From Streptomyces tateyamensis (GTDB taxonomy: Bacteria > Actinomycetota > Actinomycetes > Streptomycetales > Streptomycetaceae): DNA of 64,000 bases. Shown here piece after piece: positions 25,722-34,098 of the stretch (the first letter of the stretch is position 1; the number at the start of each line of letters is the position of its first letter). The position numbers were made by a program, and so were the translations under genes. Location of the stretch: assembly GCF_003205575.1 (NCBI RefSeq), contig NZ_PYBW01000019.1, forward strand, positions 1-64,000, written 5' to 3'. The notes beneath the pieces are model-generated. The model was not told where the DNA came from. It saw nothing but the letters and a program-made list of their open reading frames with translations, and searched no databases.

Positions 25722-26654
25722 ATGGCAGAGAGCAAGGTCCGGAAGGCGACAGAGCCCACGCCGGCCGCGAAGACGGTGGCGGTGAAGGCCAAGAAGCCGG
25801 AGTCGCAGTTGGCGATGGTACGGCGGGCGCGGAAGATCAACCGCGAGTTGGCGCTGCTGTATCCGTACGCGCATCCGGAGTTGGACTTCGAGTCGCCGTT
25901 CGAGTTGCTGGTGGCCACCGTCCTGTCGGCGCAGACGACGGACCTGCGGGTGAACCAGACGACGCCGGCGCTGTTCGCCAAGTACCCGACGCCGGTGGCG
26001 ATGGCGGGGGCGAACCCGGAGGAGCTGGAGGAGCTGATCCGCCCGACCGGGTTCTTCCGGAACAAGGCGAAGTCGCTGCTGGGCCTGTCGACGATGATCC
26101 GCGACGAGTTCGGCGGAGAGGTGCCCGGCACCCTGGAGCAACTGGTCCGGCTGCCCGGCGTGGGCCGCAAGACGGCCAACGTGGTCCTCGGCAACGCCTT
26201 CGGGGTGCCCGGGATCACGGTGGACACCCACTTCGGGCGGCTGGTGCGGCGGTTCGGGTGGACCCAGGAGGAGGATCCGGTGGCGGTGGAGACCGCAGTG
26301 GCAGAGATCTTCCCGAAGTCCGAGTGGACGATGCTCTCGCACCGGGTGATCTTCCACGGCCGCCGGGTCTGCCACGCGCGCAAGCCGGCCTGCGGCGCCT
26401 GCGGCATCGCCTCGCTCTGCCCGTCGTACGGCGCGGGCGAGACCGACCCCGAGAAGGCCCGCGCACTGCTCAAGTACGAACTGGGCGGCCAGCCCGGCCA
26501 GCGGCTGCGCCCGCCCGCCGGGTTCCCCGGGCGGGCGGCGCCCCCGGCGCAGCCGCAGGGACAGGAGCAGCCGCAGGCACCGGAGCAGGGGCAGGGACAG
26601 GAGCAGCCGCAGGCACCGGAGCAGGGGCAGGGGCAGGAGGGGGAGCGCGAGTGA
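25722..26654 (+). CDS. nth: Endonuclease III (DNA glycosylase/AP lyase)
   Basis: Nth removes oxidised pyrimidines and nicks abasic sites in base-excision repair. The HhH motif [17 protein letters not shown] contains the catalytic lysine, VDTHFGRL the catalytic aspartate, and [17 protein letters not shown] (C-x6-C-x2-C-x5-C) the [4Fe-4S] ligands. A basic N-terminal extension ([16 protein letters not shown]) and a Gln/Pro/Glu-rich C-terminal tail made of a duplicated 12-residue unit flank the core. I chose the ATG at 25722, as in homologues, although the frame is open upstream. The TGA overlaps a possible GTG of the next NUDIX gene. Confidence 0.92.
   Translation: MAESKVRKATEPTPAAKTVAVKAKKPESQLAMVRRARKINRELALLYPYAHPELDFESPFELLVATVLSAQTTDLRVNQTTPALFAKYPTPVAMAGANPEELEELIRPTGFFRNKAKSLLGLSTMIRDEFGGEVPGTLEQLVRLPGVGRKTANVVLGNAFGVPGITVDTHFGRLVRRFGWTQEEDPVAVETAVAEIFPKSEWTMLSHRVIFHGRRVCHARKPACGACGIASLCPSYGAGETDPEKARALLKYELGGQPGQRLRPPAGFPGRAAPPAQPQGQEQPQAPEQGQGQEQPQAPEQGQGQEGERE
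26556..26627 (+). repeat. 36-base tandem duplication in the 3' end of nth
   Basis: Two identical 36-base copies (26556-26591, 26592-26627) followed by a partial one encode the Gln/Pro-rich tail of Nth. Perfect identity suggests recent slippage. Confidence 0.85.
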
Positions 26655-26671
26655 GGAGCGAGGAGGTCCAG

Positions 26672-27331
26672 GTGGGCATCGAGCGGGACGGGCTGCCGGA
26701 CTGGCTGCTGCCCGTGCGTCAGGCCGCCGAGACGGTCCGGCCGGAGCAGCTGAGCCGGTTCCTCCCGCCGCCCCAGGGCGGGCGGCACTCCGCGGTGCTG
26801 CTGCTCTTCGGTACCGGCCCGGAGGGACCGGATCTGCTGCTGACCCAGCGCTCGGCCTCGCTGCGCTCGCACGCCGGCCAGGTCTCCTTCCCCGGCGGCA
26901 CGCTGGACCCCGTGGACGGCGACCCGGCGGGCGCCGGTCCGGTGGCGGCGGCGCTGCGCGAAGCGGAGGAGGAGACCGGGCTGGACCCGACCGGGGTCCA
27001 GGTGTTCGCCACGCTGCCCGCGCTCTACATTCCCGTCAGCGACTTCGTGGTGACTCCGGTGCTGGGTTGGTGGCGGCGGGAGAGCCCGGTGGCGCCGGTG
27101 GACCTGGGGGAGACCGGTGCGGTCTTCCGGGCGCCGCTCGCGGTGCTCACCGACCCGGCCCGGCGCGGCCGGTTCCGCCACCCCTCGGGCTTCAGCGGCC
27201 CGGCCTTCGAGGTGGAGGGGCACGTGGTCTGGGGGTTCACCGCCGGCGTGATCGACCGGGTGCTGCACTTCAGCGGACTGGAACGGCCCTGGGACGGCAG
27301 CCGGGTGATCGCCCTGGGCAGCGCGGGGTAG
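26672..27331 (+). CDS. NUDIX hydrolase of the CoA pyrophosphatase type
   Basis: A 219-residue enzyme expected to split CoA or its derivatives into 4'-phosphopantetheine and adenosine 3',5'-bisphosphate. LLTQRSASLRSHAGQVSFPGG is split here as LLTQRSASLRSHA plus GQVSFPGG and is the CoA-specific signature preceding the NUDIX box; ALREAEEETGL supplies the metal-binding glutamates. The GTG at 26672 has AGGAGG six bases upstream, better than the GTG at 26651 that overlaps the nth stop. The nth-NUDIX-MarP order is conserved in S. coelicolor (SCO3569-3567). Confidence 0.88.
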   Translation: MGIERDGLPDWLLPVRQAAETVRPEQLSRFLPPPQGGRHSAVLLLFGTGPEGPDLLLTQRSASLRSHAGQVSFPGGTLDPVDGDPAGAGPVAAALREAEEETGLDPTGVQVFATLPALYIPVSDFVVTPVLGWWRRESPVAPVDLGETGAVFRAPLAVLTDPARRGRFRHPSGFSGPAFEVEGHVVWGFTAGVIDRVLHFSGLERPWDGSRVIALGSAG

Positions 27332-27436
27332 GACGCCTCCTAGACCGGGGTAAGGCGGGAGTACCGGCGACAACCGGGACGAAACGGTTACCTGGTCCGT
27401 TGCCGGGGGGCATCCGGTCCATGGGAGGGTGTCGGG

Positions 27437-28621
27437 GTGAACGTGCTGGATCTGCTGCTGCTCGCCGCCGCGATCGGTTTCGCCGTGTCCGGGTACCGGC
27501 AGGGCTTCGTCGTCGGCATCCTGTCCGTGCTCGGCTTCCTCGGTGGCGGGTTGATCGCGGTGGAGCTGCTGCCGCTGCTGCTCAGCCACCTCAGCCCCGG
27601 CACCACCGCCTCGGTGGTGGCCGTGGTGGTGGTGATCGTCTTCGCCGCGATCGGCCAGGCGGCCACCACCCAGCTCGGCTGGAAGCTGCGCGGGCGGATC
27701 GGCGGCAGCCCGGCCAAGCTGCTCGACTCCTTCGGCGGCTCGGTGGTCAACGTGCTCTCGATGCTGCTGGTGGCCTGGCTGATCGGGTCCGCGCTGGCGG
27801 GCACCTCGATGCCCACGGTGTCCAAGGAGGTCCGCACGTCCAAGGTGCTCGGCGGGGTGCAGCAGGCGCTGCCGGCCGACGCGCCGAACTGGTTCTCCGA
27901 CTTCAGCAAGGTGCTCTCGCAGAACGGGTTCCCGCAGGTCTTCAACCCCTTCGAGCACGAGCCGATCACCGAGGTGCAGCCGCCCGACCCGGCGCTGGCC
28001 GACACCCCCGCGCTGGCCAAGGCCCGGCAGAGCCTGGTCAAGGTGGTGGGCACCGCGACCTCCTGCGGCAAGACCCTGGAGGGCAGCGGGTTCGTCTTCG
28101 CGCCGCACCGGGTGATGACCAACGCGCACGTGGTCGGCGGGGTGTCGGAGCCCACCGTGCAGATCGGCGGCACCGGACAGCTCTACGACGCGACCGTGGT
28201 CCGCTACGACTGGCAGCGCGACATCGCGGTGCTGGAGGTCCCCAAGCTGACCGCGCCGCCGCTGGCCTTCGCGGGCGAGGCGCACACCAACGACAGCGCG
28301 ATCGTGGCCGGTTTCCCGGAGAACGGCGCGTTCAACGTGCAGCCCGCGCGCATCCGCGGGCGGATCCAGGCCAACGGTCCGGACATCTACCACCGCGGCC
28401 AGGTGGTCCGGGACGTCTACTCGGTCCGCTCGCTGGTCCGCCAGGGCAACAGCGGCGGTCCGCTGCTCACCCCGAACGGCGAGGTGTACGGGGTGGTCTT
28501 CGCCAAGTCCTTGGACAGCCCCGACACCGGCTACGTGCTGACCGCCGCCGAGGTGAAGCCGGACGCCACCGAGGGCAGCGGCGCCACCACCCAGGTGGAC
28601 ACCCAGGGCTGCGCGCTCTAG
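27437..28621 (+). CDS. MarP-like membrane serine protease
   Basis: A 394-residue protein with four membrane segments in a CvpA-like N-terminal domain (residues 1-125; MNVLDLLLLAAAIGF, ILSVLGFLGGGLIAV, SVVAVVVVIVFAAIG, VVNVLSMLLVAWLIG) and a trypsin-like periplasmic-side domain: His in MTNAHVVGG, Asp in RDIAVLEV, Ser in GNSGGPLL. CGKT and the final QGCAL provide two cysteines that can form the regulatory disulfide. MarP of Mycobacterium is needed for acid and oxidative stress survival. Start is GTG 27437. Confidence 0.88.
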   Translation: MNVLDLLLLAAAIGFAVSGYRQGFVVGILSVLGFLGGGLIAVELLPLLLSHLSPGTTASVVAVVVVIVFAAIGQAATTQLGWKLRGRIGGSPAKLLDSFGGSVVNVLSMLLVAWLIGSALAGTSMPTVSKEVRTSKVLGGVQQALPADAPNWFSDFSKVLSQNGFPQVFNPFEHEPITEVQPPDPALADTPALAKARQSLVKVVGTATSCGKTLEGSGFVFAPHRVMTNAHVVGGVSEPTVQIGGTGQLYDATVVRYDWQRDIAVLEVPKLTAPPLAFAGEAHTNDSAIVAGFPENGAFNVQPARIRGRIQANGPDIYHRGQVVRDVYSVRSLVRQGNSGGPLLTPNGEVYGVVFAKSLDSPDTGYVLTAAEVKPDATEGSGATTQVDTQGCAL

Positions 28622-28777
28622 CGCCGCCCCGTTGCTGACGCACCGTCCGGCCGGTTGGCCGGCAGGCGATCCGGCGGTCCGTCAGTTCCTCCTGGTAGCG
28701 TCGGCCGCGCTCACTCGTTCGGCTCAATCCGGCCGCCCGGGGGTGCGAGGAACGGCGACACGAAGGAGTAACCGGGC

Positions 28778-29479
28778 ATGATGGGTCATTCGCACGCGGT
28801 CAGCGGTGCGATGTTGTTCGCGGGCTCAGCGCCCTTCCTGCCGCCGCTGCTGCTGCACACCCACCTCAGGCCGGCCGACGTGCTGCTCGGCACCGTGCTC
28901 TGCGCCGGCGCCGCTCTGCTGCCCGACCTGGACCACCACGACGGGACGATCGCCAACTTCCTCGGCCCGATCTCGAAGATTCTGTGCCGCTTGGTGGCCT
29001 GGATCTCCGGCGGCCACCGGCACGCGACCCACTCGCTGCTCTTCGTGGCACTGATGGGCGCCGGTACCTGGGCCGGTGTGAGCTACCTGGGCCGCTACTT
29101 CACGATGGGAATGTCCTTCTTCCTGCTCGCGCTGGCGATCAAGGCGCTGCGGCTGCACCCGCCGGGCGACGGTGTGCACACCTGGCTGACCGTCATGGGC
29201 CTGTCGGTGGTGGGCGTGGCAGTGATGGACCGGTGGATGCCCTCCGCCCCGGGCTGGCTGCCGTACGCGGTGGCGCTGGGCTCGCTGGCCCACCTGCTCG
29301 GCGACTGCCTGACCAAGCAGGGGGCCCCGCTGCTGTGGCCGCACCGGGAGCGCTACGAGATCGTGCTGATCAAGCGCAGCGGCAACGACGTGGAGACCAA
29401 GGTGCTGGTCCCGATCATGACGGTGGCCACCATCGCGCTGCTGGCGCTGACCACCTTCGAGCCGACGGCGATGGGGTAG
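28778..29479 (+). CDS. YdjM-like membrane-bound metal-dependent hydrolase family protein
   Basis: A 233-residue integral membrane protein. MMGHSHAVSGAML, a DLDHHDGTI metal motif and RHATHSLLF are the histidine/aspartate signatures of the YdjM (LexA-regulated, PF04307) family. Four or five membrane segments follow. GAAGGAG precedes the ATG by nine bases; a second ATG directly after the first is an alternative. The role is unknown, possibly lipid or phosphoester hydrolysis. Confidence 0.82.
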   Translation: MMGHSHAVSGAMLFAGSAPFLPPLLLHTHLRPADVLLGTVLCAGAALLPDLDHHDGTIANFLGPISKILCRLVAWISGGHRHATHSLLFVALMGAGTWAGVSYLGRYFTMGMSFFLLALAIKALRLHPPGDGVHTWLTVMGLSVVGVAVMDRWMPSAPGWLPYAVALGSLAHLLGDCLTKQGAPLLWPHRERYEIVLIKRSGNDVETKVLVPIMTVATIALLALTTFEPTAMG

Positions 29480-29600
29480 CTGCCCGGCGGCCGGAGCGGA
29501 GGGTGTGACGGGCACCGGACTGGACGGTATGTCAGTCCCGGAACGGACGACGGGTCAGCCTCGAAGCCGGCAGCGGGTCAACCTGTCGGCGGACGGTAGG

Positions 29601-29861
29601 TCAGGCGTCGCGGCGCAGGCGGGCGCTGACCCAGCGGGCGCGGCGGCCCAGGATGCGCGGGATGCCCAGCGGGTGCGGCGAACTGCTGCGCTCCGCGGGC
29701 CACTCGCCCGTGCGCACGCTGCTCTGGTGGGGGCTCGGATAGGGGCTGCCGGCGTACGGGGTGACGCTCTGACGGGTACCGTCCTGGCCTTGGGCGGTCT
29801 GCGCGCTGTGGCTGGGGCGACGGCCGCGGGAGGCGGCGGCGCGATCGGGCATCCAGGTCAT
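29601..29861 (-). CDS. Possible small basic protein (86 residues)
   Basis: An open frame in the roughly 500-base gap 29480-29982. The product is Arg/Ser/Pro-rich and ends LGRRARWVSARLRRDA. It has no convincing ribosome site and no recognised family. The rest of the gap shows nothing except short repeats of GACGG-GGTCAG type near 29520-29600. Confidence 0.35.
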   Translation of the reverse strand: MTWMPDRAAASRGRRPSHSAQTAQGQDGTRQSVTPYAGSPYPSPHQSSVRTGEWPAERSSSPHPLGIPRILGRRARWVSARLRRDA

Positions 29862-29982
29862 GCTGGATGGATGCCCCTGTGCTCCTGGGGGTAACCACCT
29901 TCGTTCGGGCGAAATGGCCTATGCCGCAGTCATGTGAACATCTCGTCATATGTACGGCAGGGCAGGGGCGAGCCCGCGCGGC

Positions 29983-31104
29983 TCAGCGCTTGTGCTGGTC
30001 GACCCAGGCGAGCAACTCGGCGTTGAGCTCCGCCGGGGCCTCCTCCTGCGGGAAGTGGCCCACCCCCGGCAGCAGCCGCCAGCGGTACGGCGCTGCCACG
30101 TACTCACCCGCGCCGAGCGCGGTGCGGGCCAGCAGCACCGGGTCCGCCGCCCCCTGGATGTGCAGGGTCGGCGCGGTGACCGGCTTCTTCATCCGGCGGG
30201 CGAACTGGATGCCGTCCGGCCGCGCGATCGAGCGGACCAGCCAGCGGTACGGCTCGATCGAGCAGTGCGCGGTGCTCGGGATCCGGATCGCGTTGCGGTA
30301 GTTGCGCAGGGCCTCCTCGTCCGGCTGCTGCGGGCCGGACCAGGCGGTGAGGTACTCGGCGACCTGCGCCGCGTCGTCGGCCACCAGGCGGCGTTCCGGT
30401 ATCCACGGGCGCTGGAAGCCCAGCACGTGGTCGAAGGCGGCCATCTGGTGGCGGTCCTTGAGCAGTGCCCGGCGCAGGTGGCGCGGGTGCGCGGCGGAGA
30501 CCACGGTGAGGCTCTGGATCACCGAGGGCCGCATCACGGCGGCCACCCAGGCGAGGGAGCCGCCCAGGTCGTGGCCGACCAGGTGGGCGCTGTGCTCGCC
30601 GAGCGAGCGGATCACACCGGTGATGTCGAGGGCGAGGTTGGCCGGGTCGTAGCCGCGCGGGGTGCGGTCGCTGCCACCGGTGCCGCGCAGGTCCAGCGCC
30701 ACGGCCCGGTAGCCCGCGTCGGCGAGCGCGGACATCTGGTGGCGCCAGGCCCACCAGTACTGCGGCCACCCGTGCACCAGCAGGACCAGTGGCCCCGTGC
30801 CCTGTTCGGCGATGTGGAACCGGGCCCCGTTGGCCGCCAGATCGCGGTGGGTCCACGGGCCGGCGGTGCGCACGTTCCAGCTGTTCGCCCGACCTGTGAC
30901 GGCGGAGGCCCCTGCGGGCGGGCGACCCTGGCCGGGCCCCTCGGCCGCCGCCCTCGGGACGGCGACCGGGCCGGCGGCCGAGGGGTCGACCGAGCCGTCG
31001 ACCGAGCCGTTGACCTGGAGCGGGCCGTCGACCGGCAGCGGATCGGTGGGCGTGGCGGGCGGCCCGGCGGTCACGGGTGGGGTGGGCGTCTGGTCGAGCG
31101 GCAT
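29983..31104 (-). CDS. Alpha/beta hydrolase, epoxide hydrolase-like
   Basis: A 373-residue protein whose first about 75 residues are a Pro/Gly/Val-rich linker. The core has VLLVHGWPQYWWAW (oxyanion HGWP) and the nucleophile elbow GHDLGG, where aspartate replaces serine, as in epoxide hydrolases and haloalkane dehalogenases. LRGTGGSDRTP and the catalytic-base histidine in GVGHFPQEEAP also fit epoxide hydrolases. The substrate is unknown. No signal peptide is seen, so the long N-terminus is odd; a start nearer residue 75 is possible. Confidence 0.82.
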   Translation of the reverse strand: MPLDQTPTPPVTAGPPATPTDPLPVDGPLQVNGSVDGSVDPSAAGPVAVPRAAAEGPGQGRPPAGASAVTGRANSWNVRTAGPWTHRDLAANGARFHIAEQGTGPLVLLVHGWPQYWWAWRHQMSALADAGYRAVALDLRGTGGSDRTPRGYDPANLALDITGVIRSLGEHSAHLVGHDLGGSLAWVAAVMRPSVIQSLTVVSAAHPRHLRRALLKDRHQMAAFDHVLGFQRPWIPERRLVADDAAQVAEYLTAWSGPQQPDEEALRNYRNAIRIPSTAHCSIEPYRWLVRSIARPDGIQFARRMKKPVTAPTLHIQGAADPVLLARTALGAGEYVAAPYRWRLLPGVGHFPQEEAPAELNAELLAWVDQHKR

Positions 31105-31283
31105 ACCGAGAGCGTTTCACATCCCGGCCGGGAACACTGTCCCGGCAGTTCTACAGAGGCAGGAGCGGCGGTGGAGCCGGGCTGGAGCCGTGGGTACGGG
31201 GCCGTGCGGGACGTGCCGCCGGTGGTGCGACGCGGGTGGCCCGGCACGAGTGGCACGGCGCGCGGGGCACCCGGCGCGCGGGG

Positions 31284-31754
31284 TCAGCGCTCCAGCTGGG
31301 CGAGTTCCTCGGGGGTGGCCGGACGCGGACGGGCGTTCTTCAGCACCTCGGCGGTGGCCTGGGCGCCCTCGATGGTGCGGCGCGGCGGCTCGATCTTCTT
31401 GAACGAGCGCCAGGCCAGCAGGCCCAGCACGGCCGCCAGCAGCCAGAACAGCCCCATGACGATGGCGAACGAGCCGTCCAGCGGGATCCCCGCACGCAGG
31501 TTCAGCAGGTAGGCGATGGCGAAGCTGGCCATCGGGAGCGAGGCGACCAGGAAGACACCGGCGATGATCGCGGAGGTGCTGCCCGCCACCCCGCGCTTGA
31601 CGTCCTGTCGGATCTCAGCCTTGGCGAGGGCGATCTCGTCGTGGACCAGGGCCGACAGGTCGGCGGTGGCCGCGGCGAACAGCTGTCCGACCGAGCGCTC
31701 GCCCTCGTAGGGCGCGCGGGAGCTGCCGGACGGACCTGCGGATCCTGCGGACAT
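31284..31754 (-). CDS. Phage holin-family (Act_holin_3-type) membrane protein
   Basis: A 156-residue protein with two membrane segments (AIIAGVFLVASLPMASFAIAYLL and FAIVMGLFWLLAAVLGLLAW) and an amphipathic N-terminal part (SVGQLFAAATADLSALVHDEIALAKAE). It matches the actinobacterial putative holin superfamily III proteins that lie near nhaA in streptomycetes; no phage genes are near, so lysis is unlikely. GGAG lies before the ATG at 31754. Confidence 0.8.
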   Translation of the reverse strand: MSAGSAGPSGSSRAPYEGERSVGQLFAAATADLSALVHDEIALAKAEIRQDVKRGVAGSTSAIIAGVFLVASLPMASFAIAYLLNLRAGIPLDGSFAIVMGLFWLLAAVLGLLAWRSFKKIEPPRRTIEGAQATAEVLKNARPRPATPEELAQLER

Positions 31755-31921
31755 CTGGTCTTCTCCTCTGCTGAGATTCCGGACAGCTCAGAATCATGCC
31801 CCTAGCGGCCAGTCAAACACCACTTCGGGTCACCCCTGGCGGACCTGGTGTCACCCGCTCGTGCCATCGAACTGACCTGTCTGTCCGTCACCCCGACGCC
31901 AGGTCACCCCTCTGGATGAGT

Positions 31922-33337
31922 TCAGGGGTGAGCCGTTGCCCCGTTCGGGTCGCGCTGGTAGACGTCGGGGATGCCGTCCCCGTCGCTGTCCAGGTCCTCT
32001 GCCTCGCAGAGCCGGCGGTAGTGCCGGTTGCGCAGCTTGAGCAGCACGGTGGCGACCACGGCGCAGAGCAGCGAGCCGACCAGCACCGCGGCCTTCGCCC
32101 GGTCGGCCAGCGCCGGGTCGCCCGGGAAGGCCAGCTCGCTGATCAGCAGTGAGACGGTGAAGCCGATTCCGGCCAGGGTGGAGAGGGCGAACAGGTCGGC
32201 CCAGCTGAGTTGCGGGTTGAGCTCGGCGCGGGTGTAGCGGGCGGCCAGCCAGGTGCCGCCGAAGATGCCCAGCGTCTTGCCGACCAGCAGGCCCAGCACC
32301 ACGCCCAGCGGCATCGCCTGGGTGAAGACCTCGCGCAGCGCGGTGGTCGAGACGGTCACCCCCGCCGCGAAGAGCGCGAACACCGGGACCGCGATGCCCG
32401 CGGATAGTGGGCGGACCAGGTGCTCGATGTGCTCGCCGGGTGACTGCTTCTCGTCGCCCTCGCGGTGGCAGCGCAGCATCAGGCCCATCGCCACGCCCGC
32501 CACGGTCGCATGCACACCGCTCTCGTGCATCAGCGCCCAGTTCACCAGCGCGAGCGGCACGAACAGGTACCAGCCGTGCACCCCGTGCCGGTGCAGGAAC
32601 CAGAAGACGATCAGGCCGCCCAACGCCGCTCCGAGCGCCCAGAACTTGATCCCGGAGCTGTAGAAGACCGCGATGATCAGGATGGCGATCAGGTCGTCGA
32701 CCACGGCCAGGGTGAGCAGGAAGGCCCGCAGCGCGGAGGGGAGGTGACTGCTGACCACGGCCAGCACGCCGAGTGCGAAGGCGATGTCGGTGGCGGTGGG
32801 GATGGCCCAGCCGCTCGGGTGGCCGCCGGAGCCGCTGTTGGCCACGGCGAAGACGACGGCGGGCAGCGCCACCCCGCACAGCGCCGCGGCCACCGGGAGC
32901 AGCGCCGCGCTCGGCGAGCGGAGCTCGCCGGCCACGAACTCGCGCTTGAGCTCGATGCCGGCGACGAAGAAGAAGACCGTCAGCAGTCCGTCCTTGGCCC
33001 ACGCCTCCAGTGGGAGGTCCAGGTGCAGCGGGACCGAGGGGCCGATCGTGTAGTGCAGCACGCTCTGGTAGGCGGCCGGCCAGACGTTGGCCCAGACGAG
33101 GGCGACCACGGCCGCGATCAGCAGCAGGATGCCGCCGACGGTCTCGGTGCGCAGCGCGTCGGCGAGGAAGCGGCGCTCCGGCAGCGGCAGCAGGCCGAGG
33201 AACTGGCGGCGCTGGGTCGGCGGAGTGGAGGGTGGCGGGTTGTCGGCCGGAGGAGTGTTGGGTGGGTCGTTGTTGGGTGGCGGAGTGTTGGGTGGCGGGG
33301 TGTTGGGCGGCGGAGTGTTGGGCGGCGGGTTGGCCAC
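31922..33337 (-). CDS. nhaA: Na+/H+ antiporter NhaA
   Basis: A 471-residue pH-regulated antiporter with about eleven membrane segments. PTATDIAFALGVLAVV and LTLAVVDDLIAILIIA contain the paired aspartates of the sodium site. The first 50 residues are a Pro/Asn-rich tail of repeated NTPPP units, and the last residues (DLDSDGDGIPDVY) look like a calcium-binding DxDxDG loop. The GTG at 33337 has AGGAGG seven bases upstream, which I prefer over the ATG at 33367. It sits next to the holin-family gene. Confidence 0.9.
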   Translation of the reverse strand: MANPPPNTPPPNTPPPNTPPPNNDPPNTPPADNPPPSTPPTQRRQFLGLLPLPERRFLADALRTETVGGILLLIAAVVALVWANVWPAAYQSVLHYTIGPSVPLHLDLPLEAWAKDGLLTVFFFVAGIELKREFVAGELRSPSAALLPVAAALCGVALPAVVFAVANSGSGGHPSGWAIPTATDIAFALGVLAVVSSHLPSALRAFLLTLAVVDDLIAILIIAVFYSSGIKFWALGAALGGLIVFWFLHRHGVHGWYLFVPLALVNWALMHESGVHATVAGVAMGLMLRCHREGDEKQSPGEHIEHLVRPLSAGIAVPVFALFAAGVTVSTTALREVFTQAMPLGVVLGLLVGKTLGIFGGTWLAARYTRAELNPQLSWADLFALSTLAGIGFTVSLLISELAFPGDPALADRAKAAVLVGSLLCAVVATVLLKLRNRHYRRLCEAEDLDSDGDGIPDVYQRDPNGATAHP

Positions 33338-33600
33338 CTCGGGACCTCCTGGCACGGCAGACGGCATGGTTCATCCAATTTTATGGTGAATTGCCGTGGG
33401 GGGCGTGTGAGGGGGGATCAGGTGCCGGGGTGGCGAGCAGGTCGTCGTCGGCGGTGGCTGAGCGGCGTCGACTGACGGGTGGTCGACTTCCGCTGCGGGG
33501 GGATGGATGAGCGCGTGCGCGACCGACAAACCGAACTTATCGTCATATCAACGCACCCCGTTGAGGGTCGCCGCACCAACTCCACTCGGAGGCAGATCCC

Positions 33601-34098
33601 ATGTCCCTTCAGGAACCGGCCGATCAGGCCGGGCCGTCCGCGCCGGTACCTTCCGGCCGGTCCGCTGAACCGCAGCAGGCGCCGGGGAGTGACGGCGCGC
33701 CGGGCGCGCCACCCCTGTTACCGCCGAGCGGCATCGGGCGACCGGTCCCAGTGAGTGGGGCCGGGCGACCGGTCCCGGTGAGCGGAATCGGGCGTCCCGT
33801 CCCGGTGAGCGGGGGCGGGCGTCCCGTCCCGGTGAGCGGGGGCGGCCGGCCGATCCCGGTGAGTGGCTCAGGCCGACCGGCGGTCCCGTCCGTGCCGGGG
33901 ACAGCGGCCAGGTCCGCTCGGGCTGCTGCCCAGGCCGCGAGCGGGGCTCCGACGGAGGCCAGGGGAAGTGCCGGGGCAAGAGGCGAGGCTGGGGCCGGCG
34001 CCAGCGGGTCTGCCCGGGGGCCGTGGCCAGCCGGGCGGTCGGCGGGTCGCACCGCTTCGGTGGACCGGCCCAGCCGCTGGTGTCCGGGCGTGCGGTGA
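33601..34098 (+). CDS. Proline-rich repeat ORF, possibly the displaced N-terminus of the beta-lactamase-family protein
   Basis: A 165-residue frame with an excellent ribosome site (GGAGG, eight bases before ATG 33601). Residues 40-95 contain about six copies of an 8-residue unit G-R-P-V-P-V-S-G. It ends by TGA at 34098, overlapping the following beta-lactamase-family frame by 76 bases, with a different frame. The downstream frame has no comparable ribosome site. Either the two are one gene with an indel near 34.0 kb, or this is a separate disordered protein. Confidence 0.5.
   Translation: MSLQEPADQAGPSAPVPSGRSAEPQQAPGSDGAPGAPPLLPPSGIGRPVPVSGAGRPVPVSGIGRPVPVSGGGRPVPVSGGGRPIPVSGSGRPAVPSVPGTAARSARAAAQAASGAPTEARGSAGARGEAGAGASGSARGPWPAGRSAGRTASVDRPSRWCPGVR

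Noticed and set aside
25322-28393. 1023-residue minus-strand frame over nth, NUDIX and MarP genes
   Set aside because: Spans three well-supported genes on the other strand and shows no domain.
33235-33340. Tandem TTGGGTGGCGG-like repeats
   Set aside because: They encode the NTPPP head of NhaA; spacing and context do not fit CRISPR.
33725-33880. Regular 24-30 base repeats
   Set aside because: They encode the GRPVPVSG protein repeats; no spacers as in CRISPR.
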